Source: Dyella japonica DSM 16301
GTDB lineage: Bacteria > Pseudomonadota > Gammaproteobacteria > Xanthomonadales > Rhodanobacteraceae
Direction: 5' to 3'
Assembly (NCBI RefSeq): GCF_001010355.1
Contig: NZ_JPLA01000049.1
Coordinates: 46,526 to 110,525, forward strand
Length of the DNA: 64,000 bases
Shown here: piece after piece, positions 37,582 to 46,658 of the stretch
How the letters are laid out: every line of letters starts with the position of its first letter
Position numbering within the stretch: the first letter of the stretch is position 1
Made by a program: the position numbers and the translations under genes
The notes under the pieces: model-generated
Databases searched by the model: none
Told to the model about the DNA's origin: nothing
Seen by the model: the letters and a program-made list of their open reading frames with translations, nothing else

Positions 37582-38127
37582 ATGGTGCCTTCGTCCCTGT
37601 CCTTGCTTGGCTTGTTCATGGAGTGGCAGCCGGAGCTGCGCCGCCGCCTGCGTCGCCGCCTGGGCTCCGAAGAACTGGTGAACGACGTCCTGCAGGAAAC
37701 CTATCTGCGCGTGGAGCGGATGGGCGACAGCTCGGTCGTCTCGCACAATCCCGAGGGCTATCTGTTCCGGATGGCCTTGAACGTGGCTGCGGACCAGCGG
37801 CAGGCCGACGCGCGTTACCTGACCGGCGAGGAAGTGGAAGATCTGCTGCACTTCGCCGATGACGCGCTCGATCCGGCACGCATCGTCCATGCGCGGATGG
37901 AGGTGGCCGCGCTCGAGCAGGCCATGGCCGAGCTGACCGAGCGCCAGCGCGCCATCCTGATCGCGGCGCGGGTCGACGACCTGCCGCAACAGGACATCGC
38001 CGACCGGTTCCGGATCTCGGTCCGCATGGTGGGCAAGGAATTGAAGCGGGCGCTGGAACATTGTGGACGGCGTCTCGATCGGCGCGTGGTCCAGCGGTTC
38101 GGTCCCGGGGCCGGAAAAGAGTCTTAA
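37582..38127 (+). CDS. ECF RNA polymerase sigma factor, FecI/VreI-like
   Basis: A 181-residue sigma factor. Region 2 is seen in RRRLGSEELVNDVLQETYLRVERM and NPEGYLFRMALNVAADQRQ. Region 4 is seen in LEQAMAELTERQRAILIAARVDDLPQQDIADRFRISVRMVGKELKRALEHC. GAGG lies seven bases before the ATG at 37582, nine bases after the previous stop. It is followed at once by a FecR anti-sigma gene. Its likely targets in the window are the two promoters sharing GGTTCAGTCCC-N13-CGTCTTT upstream of the translocator and exoprotein genes. Confidence 0.92.
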   Translation: MVPSSLSLLGLFMEWQPELRRRLRRRLGSEELVNDVLQETYLRVERMGDSSVVSHNPEGYLFRMALNVAADQRQADARYLTGEEVEDLLHFADDALDPARIVHARMEVAALEQAMAELTERQRAILIAARVDDLPQQDIADRFRISVRMVGKELKRALEHCGRRLDRRVVQRFGPGAGKES

Positions 38128-38131
38128 GGGT

Positions 38132-39100
38132 ATGAGTTCACGTTCTTCCGCCATGGGCCACGATTCGGCGCTGCACCGCGAGGCGCGCGATTGGCTGCTC
38201 GTGCTCACCTCGGGGCGCGCCACTACGGACGATGCCTCCGGCTTCAAGCAGTGGTGCGCGCAGAGCACGGCTCACGCCCAGGCCTTCGCCGAAACGCGTC
38301 TGCTCTGGGAAAACCTGGGCACGGCGGCACGCCATCAGCGCGAGCAGGAACAAACCGTAGCCAAGCGCGCGCGGATGAGTCGCCGCGCCTTCCTGGGCGG
38401 CGCCGTGGCCGCGTCGGCGGCGCTGCTGGTGGCCCGCTCGCCCTTGAACCTGTGGCCGAGCCTGCCCGACGTGATGGCCGACTACCGCACCGCCACGGGC
38501 GAGCAGCGCCAGATCGAATTGAGTCCCGGCGTCGTCGTGGAAATGAACACGCAGACGGCGATGAACGTGCGCATGTCCGAAGGACGCGCCGTCGGGATTG
38601 AACTGCTGACGGGGGAAATCCAGTTGCAGGTTTCGGGCGGGCATGCCGGCATCTTCGAAGTGAATGCATTGCAGGGAGGCATCCACGCGGCCTCGGGCAC
38701 GCTGTGCAACGTGCGTTGCCTTGATGGCCGGGTCCAAGTGACCGGCCTGGACGGAAACATCCGCGTGGCTTACCAGGGACGGTCGGAGCAGTTGGGGCGT
38801 GCGCAACAGACGGGCTATGGCAGTGAGGGCCTCTCGCCCGTGGCGCCAGCCGATACCGAGGAGGCCATTGCCTGGCGTCGTCGCGTGCTGGTGTTCGACA
38901 ACCGCCCGCTGTCGGACGTGATTGCGGAGATCAATCGCTATCGGCCCGGCAAGATCATCCTCACCAACGACGAACTGGCGTCACGCAAGGTGCACGCCCA
39001 GGTATCGCTCAACCAGCTTGGCGACGTCGCCTCGCTGATCCACCAGGCCTTCGGTGCGTCGGTGCGCTCCTTGCCCGGCGGCATCGTACTGGTCAGCTGA
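38132..39100 (+). CDS. FecR-family anti-sigma regulator (VreR-like)
   Basis: A 322-residue inner-membrane regulator. The cytoplasmic part (DUF4880-like) has AREWL-type sequence ALHREARDWLLVLTSGRATTDDASGFKQWCAQSTAHAQAF. A single membrane segment at ~83-103 is preceded by SRRAFLGGAVAAS, a twin-arginine-like motif. The periplasmic FecR domain has ADYRTATGEQRQIELSPGVVVEMNTQTAMNV. The C-terminal ~70 residues (VFDNRPLSDVIAEINRYRPGKIILTNDELASRKV) have the STN-like fold pattern that contacts the receptor signalling domain. It should hold the sigma factor inactive until signalled by the STN-TonB_C protein. Confidence 0.9.
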   Translation: MSSRSSAMGHDSALHREARDWLLVLTSGRATTDDASGFKQWCAQSTAHAQAFAETRLLWENLGTAARHQREQEQTVAKRARMSRRAFLGGAVAASAALLVARSPLNLWPSLPDVMADYRTATGEQRQIELSPGVVVEMNTQTAMNVRMSEGRAVGIELLTGEIQLQVSGGHAGIFEVNALQGGIHAASGTLCNVRCLDGRVQVTGLDGNIRVAYQGRSEQLGRAQQTGYGSEGLSPVAPADTEEAIAWRRRVLVFDNRPLSDVIAEINRYRPGKIILTNDELASRKVHAQVSLNQLGDVASLIHQAFGASVRSLPGGIVLVS

Positions 39101-39229
39101 TCCTTTCCCATGACGTCTATCGATGGCCGCGCCTGGCGCGCGTGCCACGTGCGTGATCGTGCGCCCGTTGCGTGACGGCTTGAATGACAGTTTGGTGTCT
39201 GCAACTGCGAAAACAGGCTGAAACAGTCG

Positions 39230-39283
39230 CTGACATGAATTTTTCGTGACTTGGTTCAGTCCCTTCGTCAGTCCTCCGTCTTT
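39230..39283 (+). promoter_or_regulatory. Predicted ECF-type promoter of the translocator operon
   Basis: GGTTCAGTCCC (39253-39263), 13 bases, then CGTCTTT (39277-39283). The same pair with the same 13-base gap lies upstream of the giant exoprotein gene. A conserved block CATGAA-TTTT-GTGAC precedes both and has a partial pho-box look (CTGACAT at 39230). The CGTC -10 is typical for ECF sigma factors. The start codon lies 353 bases downstream. Confidence 0.65.
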
Positions 39284-39635
39284 CTGGGCAAGGACGAATG
39301 CTGGGGCTGGGATGCCCACTTTCTCTTCCGTTCGGGATGGTCCCGGGCGGCCGTATCGGCAAGAGGGAAGGGTGAGCCTGCGGGCTCGCCCAGGGAAGGC
39401 TTTGCGTGATGGGATCGAACGACGTCTGGCCGTTTGGAAGGCCGTCCACAGGAAGTGAGCGCGGCGCCGTTCATCGACGTGGCCATGTTGCGCATGGCAC
39501 GGGATTGAGCGTCGCCGATACATTCGAAGCGAATCGGACATCCTCTTGTCGCCTTCCGGTTAGAACCGCGGGCATACCCTTGCCTGTCGCGCTCGCGCGA
39601 AGCGTGCCGCGAACGCTCAGGGGGCGGGTGTGCGC
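39284..39635 (+). other. Long 5' leader of the translocator gene
   Basis: A leader of about 345 bases follows the predicted promoter. It holds a hairpin with 8-base arms (39371-39378 and 39383-39390, TGCG loop) and AGGGAAGG at 39392-39399. A 76-codon frame begins at ATG 39409 and ends with TGA inside the ATGA overlapping the translocator start. The encoded Arg-rich peptide resembles no protein I know. The gap 39101-39229 before the promoter shows nothing else. Confidence 0.4.
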
Positions 39636-41234
39636 ATGATCGATGGCAAGGGAATGGCATGGCCGGCGCGTTTCAAGCCGCTGGCCTTCGCGCTGATGTG
39701 CGCTTTTGGCGTCGCACATGCACAGCAAGGCGGTGGTGCTGCCGCGGCGCCTGCGCGCTTCGACGTCAACGAATACCTGGTGCGCGGCAACCATCTGCTC
39801 GACGCCGTTGAGATCGAGCAGACCGTCGAGCCGTATCTCGGCCCGGGCCGCAGCCTTGACGATGTGCATGCCGCGCGCGACGCCCTGCAGAAGGCCTACC
39901 AGGCCAAGGGCTATCAGTCGGTCGTGGTTGAAGTGCCGCCGCAACAGGTGAAGGACGGCGTGCTGTTGCTGCAGGTCACCGAGAACAGCATCGGCCGCGT
40001 GCGCGTGGAAGGGGCGAAATACCACTCGCCTGAAGCGATCCGCGAGGCCGTGCCTTCGCTGGCCGAAGGTCATGTTCCGAACTTCACCCAGGCGCAGGCC
40101 GAACTGGCGCAGGTGAACACGCAGCCTGGCCAGCAAGTCGTGCCGATGCTCAAGCCCGGTACCTTGCCGCAGACGATGGACGTGACGCTGAAGGTCACCG
40201 ACTCCTATCCCTTGCACGCCAGCGTGGAAGTGAACAACGACCACAGCGCCGACACGCCGGAGCTGCGCACCGTCGCCAACGTGCGCTACGACAATCTGTG
40301 GCAGGCGGGTCACACCATTTCCGCCACGTATATCGTCGCGCCGCAGGATCGCCACGCGGCCGAGGTCTATGCGCTGTCCTATCTCGCGCCGCTCAACAGC
40401 GATTGGGCCTTGCTGGGTTCGGGTTACAAGTCCAACAGCAACGCGAACACGCTGGGCGGCACCACGGTGCTGGGCAAGGGCAACTCCGAAACCCTGCAGG
40501 CGACGCGCAACCTGCCGCTGTTGGGTGCCTACAGCCAGTCGTTGTCGTTCGGCATCAGCCACAAGCACTTCGACCAGAACATCACGCTGGGTGAGCAGAC
40601 ATCCAAGGTACCGATCACCTACTACCCGCTCAGCGTGACCTATAACGGCCAGCGCAGCGGCGACAGGTCGAACCTGGCATTCACGCTCACCGGCAATCTC
40701 GGCTGGAGCGGCCTGGGCAGCTCGCGCACCGAGTTCGACAACCTTCGCTACAAGGCGAAGGACAACTACATCTATGTGCATTCGGACATCAACTACACGC
40801 ACTTGCTTGGCGGGGACTTCTCCATCGCCGTGCGTGGCAGCGTGCAGCTGGCCGACTCGCCGCTGATCTCCAGCGAACAGTTCGCCGCCGGCGGTGCCAG
40901 CAGCGTGCGCGGCTATCTGTCGGCCGAGGAAACCGGCGACAACGGCGCGGTGGCCTCGGTGGAACTGCGCAGCCCGTCACTGGCCAGTGCGGTCGGACAC
41001 TTCGTCGACGACTGGCGCTTCCATCTGTTTCTCGACGGCGGACGCGTGCTGCTGATCGATCCGCTGCCCGACCAGCAAAGCCGCTTCAACCTGGTCAGTA
41101 CCGGCGTCGGCACGCGCTTCAGCCTGTTCCGCGTGCTCAACGGCGAGCTCGAATTTGCCTATCCGCTGCACGACGGCACCCGCACGCGTGCCCACAACGG
41201 GCAGGTGCTCTTCAGCCTGAAGGCCAACCTGTGA
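39636..41234 (+). CDS. Two-partner secretion translocator TpsB (ShlB/FhaC family, PdtB-like)
   Basis: Outer-membrane Omp85-superfamily transporter that exports a large TpsA partner. The 532-residue protein has a signal peptide ending GVAHA, a first POTRA domain (RFDVNEYLVRGNHLLDAVEIEQTVEPYLGP...) and a second (NSIGRVRVEGAKYHSPEAIREAVPSL). The C-terminal barrel carries the loop-6 motif VRGY in GGASSVRGYLSAEE. It starts a run with exbB, exbD, tonB and a porin, unusual company for TpsB. Its partner is almost certainly the exoprotein at 47298. The ATG at 39636 has a G-rich ribosome site; 39630 (GTG) and 39654 are alternatives. Confidence 0.92.
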   Translation: MIDGKGMAWPARFKPLAFALMCAFGVAHAQQGGGAAAAPARFDVNEYLVRGNHLLDAVEIEQTVEPYLGPGRSLDDVHAARDALQKAYQAKGYQSVVVEVPPQQVKDGVLLLQVTENSIGRVRVEGAKYHSPEAIREAVPSLAEGHVPNFTQAQAELAQVNTQPGQQVVPMLKPGTLPQTMDVTLKVTDSYPLHASVEVNNDHSADTPELRTVANVRYDNLWQAGHTISATYIVAPQDRHAAEVYALSYLAPLNSDWALLGSGYKSNSNANTLGGTTVLGKGNSETLQATRNLPLLGAYSQSLSFGISHKHFDQNITLGEQTSKVPITYYPLSVTYNGQRSGDRSNLAFTLTGNLGWSGLGSSRTEFDNLRYKAKDNYIYVHSDINYTHLLGGDFSIAVRGSVQLADSPLISSEQFAAGGASSVRGYLSAEETGDNGAVASVELRSPSLASAVGHFVDDWRFHLFLDGGRVLLIDPLPDQQSRFNLVSTGVGTRFSLFRVLNGELEFAYPLHDGTRTRAHNGQVLFSLKANL

Positions 41235-41293
41235 AGGACCTGGCCGCGAACCGCTCAAACCATGGATTCCCGACGCTTAGGGGTGGAACTACG

Positions 41294-43090
41294 ATGCGTT
41301 ACCTGATCTTTGCATGCCTGCTATGCCTTTCGTGGATGGCGCGTCCTGCCCTGGCCGCCGACGTTTCCTGGTGGAACGACGACTGGACCTACCGCAAGCC
41401 CATCACCATCGATACAACGCCCAAGGGCGCCAGCATGACGCCGGCCACCGGCCGCGTGCCTCTGCTGGTGCGCCTGCATTCGGGCAACTTCCAGTTCGAC
41501 GGCGTAGCCAAGAATGGAGCCGACCTGCGCTTCATCGCCGCCGACGGCAAGACGCCGCTGAACTACGACGTGGAAACCTTCGATCCCGTCATGGGCGTGG
41601 GCCAGGTCTGGGTCGACACCGCCGACCTGCCGTCCAACGGCCAGCAGACCATCTGGATGTACTACGGCAACACCAAGGCGCCGGTGCAGAGCAGCGGTGC
41701 CGCCACGTTCGATGCCGACTACACGCTGGTCTATCACTTCGACGAAGCCGCCGGCAGCCCGCCCAAGGACGCCACCGCCTACGCCAACAACGCGCAGAAG
41801 GGCGTGGTGCGCACGGTCGACGGCGGTATCGTCGGCCGTGCCGCGCGCTTCGATGGCACCGCAGCGGTCGAAGTGCCGGCGAGCACCTCGCTCAACGTCT
41901 CCGACGGCGGCGCCTTCACGTTCAGCAGCTGGATCAAGCTCGATGCCGTGCCGACCGCGCCCACGGCGATCTACGTGCGCCGCCAGGAAGGTCGCGCCTT
42001 CATCATCGCGCTGGCCGATGGTGCACCGTACGTCGAGGTGGATGGCGAGCAGCCGCTGCGCACCCCGGCGGGTGAAGCGCTGAAGCCGGGCCAGTGGACG
42101 CATCTTGCGGTGACGGGTGAAGCCGGTCACGTGCATCTTTACGTCAACGGTCGCTCGTATGGCGAAGTGGCGGCATCGATGCCCGCCCTGAGTTCGATCG
42201 CCACCCTCGGTGGCGATACGGCTACCGCCTCGGGTGCGCCGCTGGCCAATCTCAGCGGTGAGATCGACGAGCTGCGCCTCTCGCGCGTGGCGCGTCCCGC
42301 CGCCCTGATAGCCATGGACGCCGCCTCGCAGGGCGCCGAATCGCGCCTGCTGCAATACGGCGAGGACGAGAAGAAGTCCGGCTTCGGCTTCGGCTACTTC
42401 GGCATCATCGTCAAGTCGGTGACGGTCGACGCCTGGGTGGTCATCGCGATCCTGATGGTGATGGGCCTGATCTCCTGGGTGGTGATGTGGAACAAGGGGC
42501 GCTATGTCAGCACCGTCACCAACGCCAACGATCGCTTCCTCGATCGCTTCCGCAGTCTGGGCAGCGACTTGTTGGGCATGTCCGATGGCCAGAATCTGGG
42601 CAAGGAATTTGCCGAGTCCTCGCTGTATCGCCTGTATGAAGTGGGCAAGAAGGAAGTGTGGCGCCGCCGCGACGGCCACGGCCGCGTGGTGATCGCCAGC
42701 GAATCGATCGAAGCGATCCGCGCCGTGATGGATTCCACCCTGGTGCGCGAAAACCAGAAGCTGTCGCGCTCCATGGTGATGCTGACCATCGCGATCTCCG
42801 GCGGTCCGTTCCTTGGCCTGCTCGGCACCGTGGTCGGCGTGATGATCACCTTTGCCGCCATTGCCGCGGCGGGCGACGTCAACATCAACGCCATTGCGCC
42901 GGGTATCTCGGCGGCCTTGCTCGCCACCGTGGCCGGCCTGTTCGTCGCGATTCCCGCGTTGTTTGGCTACAACTACCTGTTGACCCGCAACAAGGCAGTG
43001 ACCGCGAACATGCAGGTGTTCGTGGATGAATTCGTCACGCGCCTCGCCGAGCTCCATCGGGATATCGACCAGACCACGGTCACTGCCTGA
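41294..43090 (+). CDS. ExbB/TolQ proton channel fused to periplasmic DUF2341-LamG domains
   Basis: A 598-residue inner-membrane protein. The signal peptide covers residues 1-22. A DUF2341-type beta region begins SWWNDDWTYRKPITIDTTP and runs to ~residue 140. A LamG/concanavalin-like domain follows at ~165-325 (FDGTAAVEVPASTSLNVSDGGAFTFSSWIKLD, GQWTHLAVTGEAGHVHLYVNG). A membrane helix lies at ~390-412. The MotA/TolQ/ExbB channel is the last 200 residues (MVMLTIAISGGPFLGLLGTVVGVMITFAAIAA...ALLATVAGLFVAIPALFGYNYL). ExbB normally lacks any such N-terminal domain, so this one may sense or bind a polysaccharide or protein in the periplasm. It is followed by exbD and tonB. Confidence 0.9.
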   Translation: MRYLIFACLLCLSWMARPALAADVSWWNDDWTYRKPITIDTTPKGASMTPATGRVPLLVRLHSGNFQFDGVAKNGADLRFIAADGKTPLNYDVETFDPVMGVGQVWVDTADLPSNGQQTIWMYYGNTKAPVQSSGAATFDADYTLVYHFDEAAGSPPKDATAYANNAQKGVVRTVDGGIVGRAARFDGTAAVEVPASTSLNVSDGGAFTFSSWIKLDAVPTAPTAIYVRRQEGRAFIIALADGAPYVEVDGEQPLRTPAGEALKPGQWTHLAVTGEAGHVHLYVNGRSYGEVAASMPALSSIATLGGDTATASGAPLANLSGEIDELRLSRVARPAALIAMDAASQGAESRLLQYGEDEKKSGFGFGYFGIIVKSVTVDAWVVIAILMVMGLISWVVMWNKGRYVSTVTNANDRFLDRFRSLGSDLLGMSDGQNLGKEFAESSLYRLYEVGKKEVWRRRDGHGRVVIASESIEAIRAVMDSTLVRENQKLSRSMVMLTIAISGGPFLGLLGTVVGVMITFAAIAAAGDVNINAIAPGISAALLATVAGLFVAIPALFGYNYLLTRNKAVTANMQVFVDEFVTRLAELHRDIDQTTVTA

Positions 43091-43101
43091 GGAGAATGGC
43101 C

Positions 43102-43506
43102 ATGCAGGTTCAAGACGACGACAAGCCGTACGACGACATCAACATCACGCCCATGCTCGACCTGGCGTATGTGTTGCTGGTGATCTTCATCATCATGACC
43201 ACGGCCTCGGTGCAGGGCGTGAAGGTGAACCTGCCCAAGGCCAGCACGTCGGTCAGCCTGGCCAAGCCGCAGACCAAGGCGATCACGGTGTCCGACAGCG
43301 GGCAGATCTTCCTCGATGCGTTCCCGGTGTCGCTGAGCGAGCTGGAGCAGCGCCTGCGCACGCAGAAAGCCGTGACGCCGGATTTCCCGGTCATCGTCAA
43401 GGGTGACTCCAACGTGCAGTACCAGAAGGTGGTCGACATTCTCGATCTCCTGCGCCGCCTGGATCTCTCGCAGGTCGGCCTGGTCACCGGCAAGCAGCAA
43501 GGCTGA
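43102..43506 (+). CDS. exbD: ExbD biopolymer transport protein
   Basis: A 134-residue inner-membrane partner of ExbB. The single helix at residues ~20-38 holds the essential Asp20 in INITPMLDLAYVLLVIFIIMT, followed by a periplasmic domain (VNLPKASTSVSLAKPQTKAITV). GAGGAG at 43089-43094 lies seven bases before the ATG at 43102, which is better placed than the ATG at 43096. It sits between the LamG-ExbB and TonB genes in one operon, forming a dedicated TonB energising complex. Confidence 0.94.
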   Translation: MQVQDDDKPYDDINITPMLDLAYVLLVIFIIMTTASVQGVKVNLPKASTSVSLAKPQTKAITVSDSGQIFLDAFPVSLSELEQRLRTQKAVTPDFPVIVKGDSNVQYQKVVDILDLLRRLDLSQVGLVTGKQQG

Positions 43507-43523
43507 CGGTGCGAGGGCCACCC

Positions 43524-44198
43524 ATGAACGCACCGGCACCAAGGAATGGCGGATGGAAACGCTGGCGTGGACGCATCGGCGTCGCCTCTGCCGTGATCAT
43601 CGCCGGGCTGCTGCTGTGGCAATTCGCCGGCCATCAGGTGGGTGTGCGGCGCTCGGCGCCGCGCATCGCCACCATCACGCCCTTGCCGCCACCGCCACCG
43701 CCGCCCAAAGAAAAGCCACCCGAACCGAAAAAGGTCGAGGAAACCAAGCAGGAATTGCCCAAGCCCAACGAACCGATGAAACCGGTCGATGCGCCCAAGC
43801 AGGCACCCGACCTGGCCAAGCAGGTGACCATCAACGGTCCGGCGCAGGCGGGCAACGACTCGTTCAACATCGGCGCGGGCGATGGCGGCGGCATGGTCGG
43901 CAGTGGCGGCGGCAACGGTGTCGGCGGCGCGTCGTATGAGCAATACCTCGGCTACGCGCTGCAGCAGGCCATCGAACGCGACGACCGCACGCGCCGTCTC
44001 GCCTTCGACGTGAAGGCCAGCCTGTGGATCGCGCCCGATGGCCGCGTGTCGCGCATCGAGCTGATCACGCCGAGCGGCTCGTCCACCACCGATCACGCGC
44101 TGATCGAAGTGCTGCAAGGCCTGCATATCGATACGCCGCCGCCTCCGACCATGCGCATGCCGATACGCGCGGCCATCCGTGGACGTCGACCGGTATGA
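43524..44198 (+). CDS. TonB energy transducer
   Basis: A 224-residue protein with a cytoplasmic start, a membrane helix at ~18-35 (GVASAVIIAGLLLWQFAG), and a proline/lysine-rich periplasmic stretch (TPLPPPPPPPKEKPPEPKK). A glycine-rich linker (GAGDGGGMVGSGGG) leads to a C-terminal TonB domain at ~135-224 (YEQYLGYALQQAIERDD...SLWIAPDGRVSRIELITPSG). GAGGG precedes the ATG. It is co-transcribed with exbB and exbD. The C-terminal domain resembles that of the STN chimera at 36817. No TonB-dependent receptor lies in this operon, so its outer-membrane partner is an open question. Confidence 0.88.
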   Translation: MNAPAPRNGGWKRWRGRIGVASAVIIAGLLLWQFAGHQVGVRRSAPRIATITPLPPPPPPPKEKPPEPKKVEETKQELPKPNEPMKPVDAPKQAPDLAKQVTINGPAQAGNDSFNIGAGDGGGMVGSGGGNGVGGASYEQYLGYALQQAIERDDRTRRLAFDVKASLWIAPDGRVSRIELITPSGSSTTDHALIEVLQGLHIDTPPPPTMRMPIRAAIRGRRPV

Positions 44199-44259
44199 AC
44201 CTCACTTCTTTGTTCTTGTTTTGCTTGCCGCAGGGCAACACCACGCATTGGAGAAAGTC

Positions 44260-46023
44260 ATGAGTTCCAGGAATGCTCTGCGCGCAGGCGCGCGCCTCAC
44301 GCGCCGTGCACTGTGCGCCAGCATCGCCATGCTGTTGGCAGTCACCTCGCTGTCCACGCTGGCGCAGGATGCCGCGCCGTCGCCCAACGCCACCATCAAC
44401 CTGATCCGGCTGATGGTGAAGAAGGGCTTGATCACCCAGTCCGACGCCGACGGCCTGATCTCGCAGGCCAATGCTGAAGCGGTACAGGCGCAACGCACGG
44501 CGGCCACCGCGCAGGCAGCGCGGCCGCCGGTCGACGGTGCGCAGCCGGGTGACGTGCGCGTCACCTATGTGCCGCAAAGCGTGCGCAACGAAATCCGCGA
44601 GCAGGTGAAGCAGGAAGTCGTCGCACAGGCCAAGACCGAGCACTGGGCCACGCCCAATGCACTGCCGGAATGGCTCGATCGCATCAGCTGGTCGGGCGAT
44701 ATCCGCGTACGCGACGAATCGTGGCTGTATAGCCGCAGCAATTCGCCGTACTTCATCGACTACGCCGCGCTCAACAAGAACGGCCCGTTCGACATCAACC
44801 AGATTTCGCAGGGCGTCAATCCGCCGATTCTCAACTCGCAGCAGAATCGCATGTCCATCCTGGACATGCAGGCGCATCTGGCGATGACCGCCAAGGTCGC
44901 CGACACGGTGACAGCGGGCGTGCGCATCGGCACCGGCAACGACAACAACCCGGTGTCCACCACGCAGGCGCTGGGCGGCGGCCTGGTGAAGAAGGATCTC
45001 TGGCTGGATCGCGCCTGGATCCAGTGGCAGCCGTACAGCTGGGGCTCGCTCACCGCCGGCCGCATGGCCGATCCGTTTTTCGTCACCGACCTGATCTATT
45101 CGCCGGAACTCAACTTCGACGGCATCGCCGGCAAGTTCCATGTGCCGTTCAACAACGAAATCGACGGCTTCGCCACGGCGGGCTTGTTCCCGATCCAGTA
45201 CACCGGCAACAACACGCCGTCGCAGGCGTTCGGTTACGACAAGAACCATTCGGACGAGCGCTGGATGTCCGCGTTGCAGCTGGGCGCAACCAGGCATATC
45301 GACGACGACATGAAGTGGAGCGCCGCGCTGGCGTACTACTACTTCGAGGGCATGCGCGGCAAGTTGTCCGAGCCGTGTCCCATCTATACCGGCATCAACT
45401 ATTGCAGCACGGACGACGATGCGCCGTCCTACATGCTCAAGGGCAACACCTTGTTCCTGCTGCGCGACATCGTGCCCGATCCGGCCTCGCCGAGTAACTA
45501 TGCGCAGCCGCAGTTCGTCGGCCTGTCGTATGACTACCACCTGGCCAACGTCACCTCCACCTTCGACTTCAAGATCGGCGAAACGCCGGCGCGTATCCAG
45601 GCCGACTACGTGCGCAACATGGCGTATCACGCCAAGGATGCGCTGACGCGCTACGCCAACGGTCTGGGCACGCCCGTGAACAACTACGACAGCGGCACGT
45701 CGGCCACGGAGACTGGCCCGTACAAGAGCGGCCCGGTGGGCTGGCTGGTGCGCGGCATCCTGGGCAATCCCAACCCGATGGCGGCGAACGATTGGAACGT
45801 CACCTTCGGCTACAAGTACCTGCAGCCCGATGCCGTGCTCGACGGCCTCACCGACGTGAACTTCCACCTCGGCGGCACCAACGCCAAGGGCTTCATCTTC
45901 ACCGCGGACTACGGCATCGCCACGCGTACCTGGCTGTCGGCGCGCTACTTCAACGCCAAGCAGGTCTACGGACCGCCGTTGGCGATCGACGTGGTGCAGC
46001 TTGAGATCAACACCAAGTTCTGA
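44260..46023 (+). CDS. Putative outer-membrane porin (Porin_5 family)
   Basis: A 587-residue exported protein with a signal peptide ending LSTLAQD. A helical periplasmic part follows (TINLIRLMVKKGLITQSDADGLISQANAEAVQAQR), then a long beta-barrel from about residue 150 (ISWSGDIRVRDESWLYSRSN; RMSILDMQAHLAMTAKVADTVTAGVRIGTG). It ends KQVYGPPLAIDVVQLEINTKF with a C-terminal Phe, the outer-membrane signal. It lies 61 bases after tonB. Porin_5 proteins often accompany ExbB-LamG and haemagglutinin genes in my recollection, which is not verified here. It may be the TonB partner or a passive pore. Confidence 0.8.
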   Translation: MSSRNALRAGARLTRRALCASIAMLLAVTSLSTLAQDAAPSPNATINLIRLMVKKGLITQSDADGLISQANAEAVQAQRTAATAQAARPPVDGAQPGDVRVTYVPQSVRNEIREQVKQEVVAQAKTEHWATPNALPEWLDRISWSGDIRVRDESWLYSRSNSPYFIDYAALNKNGPFDINQISQGVNPPILNSQQNRMSILDMQAHLAMTAKVADTVTAGVRIGTGNDNNPVSTTQALGGGLVKKDLWLDRAWIQWQPYSWGSLTAGRMADPFFVTDLIYSPELNFDGIAGKFHVPFNNEIDGFATAGLFPIQYTGNNTPSQAFGYDKNHSDERWMSALQLGATRHIDDDMKWSAALAYYYFEGMRGKLSEPCPIYTGINYCSTDDDAPSYMLKGNTLFLLRDIVPDPASPSNYAQPQFVGLSYDYHLANVTSTFDFKIGETPARIQADYVRNMAYHAKDALTRYANGLGTPVNNYDSGTSATETGPYKSGPVGWLVRGILGNPNPMAANDWNVTFGYKYLQPDAVLDGLTDVNFHLGGTNAKGFIFTADYGIATRTWLSARYFNAKQVYGPPLAIDVVQLEINTKF

Positions 46024-46034
46024 GGAGGTTGCCC

Positions 46035-46658
46035 ATGAAAGCCAAGTCACGTTTCTACCTGTTGCTGATCCTGCTTGGGCTGACGGGCTCGCTACATGCG
46101 CAAAGCCTCGAGGAACAGTTGCGCAGCCAGCTGCGTGATGCGCGCAGCCAGCTGCAGGATGTGCAGAACGACCAGGCCAGCTGGCAGGCGCAGAAAGCCT
46201 CGGCCGAAAGCGAACGCGACCAGGCCCGCAAGGCGCTGGAGCAGGCGCAGGCCGAGCTGGCCCGTTACAAGTCCGGGGCGGCCGGCGACGGCGTGGCCTT
46301 GAAGAGCGAGCGCGATGCGCGGCAGCGTGCGGAAGAAGCGCTGCAGCTCGATCACAAGGCCGTCGCGGAGCATGCGGCGCGCCTGCAGGATCAGCAGACC
46401 CGCAACACCGCCTTGACGACGCAGCTGGATGCCGCCACCAAGGAGTTGAGCACGTGCACCGCGCGCAACGAGGCGCTCTACAAGATCGGCAACGAAGTGG
46501 TCGATGCGTACGCGCATGTCGACATGACGACGATAGTCGCATCACGCCAGCCCTTCGCCGCATCGGCACGCGTCAAGCTGGAGAACGCAGCGCAAGGGTA
46601 TGGCGATCGCCTCTACGAGCAGCGCTACAAGCCCGCTGTCGGGGCAGCGCAGCCGTGA
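46035..46658 (+). CDS. Exported coiled-coil protein
   Basis: A 207-residue protein with a signal peptide (MKAKSRFYLLLILLGLTGSLHA) and a long coiled coil at ~25-140 rich in Gln, Ala, Glu and Arg (SLEEQLRSQLRDARSQLQDVQNDQASWQAQ). A small C-terminal region includes TCTARNEALYKIGNEVVDAYAHVDM. I do not recognise a named family. GAGGAGG precedes the ATG. It sits between the porin and a small exported protein in the TPS operon and probably serves as a periplasmic scaffold or chaperone for secretion. Confidence 0.75.
   Translation: MKAKSRFYLLLILLGLTGSLHAQSLEEQLRSQLRDARSQLQDVQNDQASWQAQKASAESERDQARKALEQAQAELARYKSGAAGDGVALKSERDARQRAEEALQLDHKAVAEHAARLQDQQTRNTALTTQLDAATKELSTCTARNEALYKIGNEVVDAYAHVDMTTIVASRQPFAASARVKLENAAQGYGDRLYEQRYKPAVGAAQP

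Noticed and set aside
44065..46569. 834-codon open frame on the minus strand across the porin gene
   Set aside because: Composition is Arg/His/Ala-rich without any domain. The plus-strand porin has a signal peptide and barrel features; the long frame is a GC-bias shadow.
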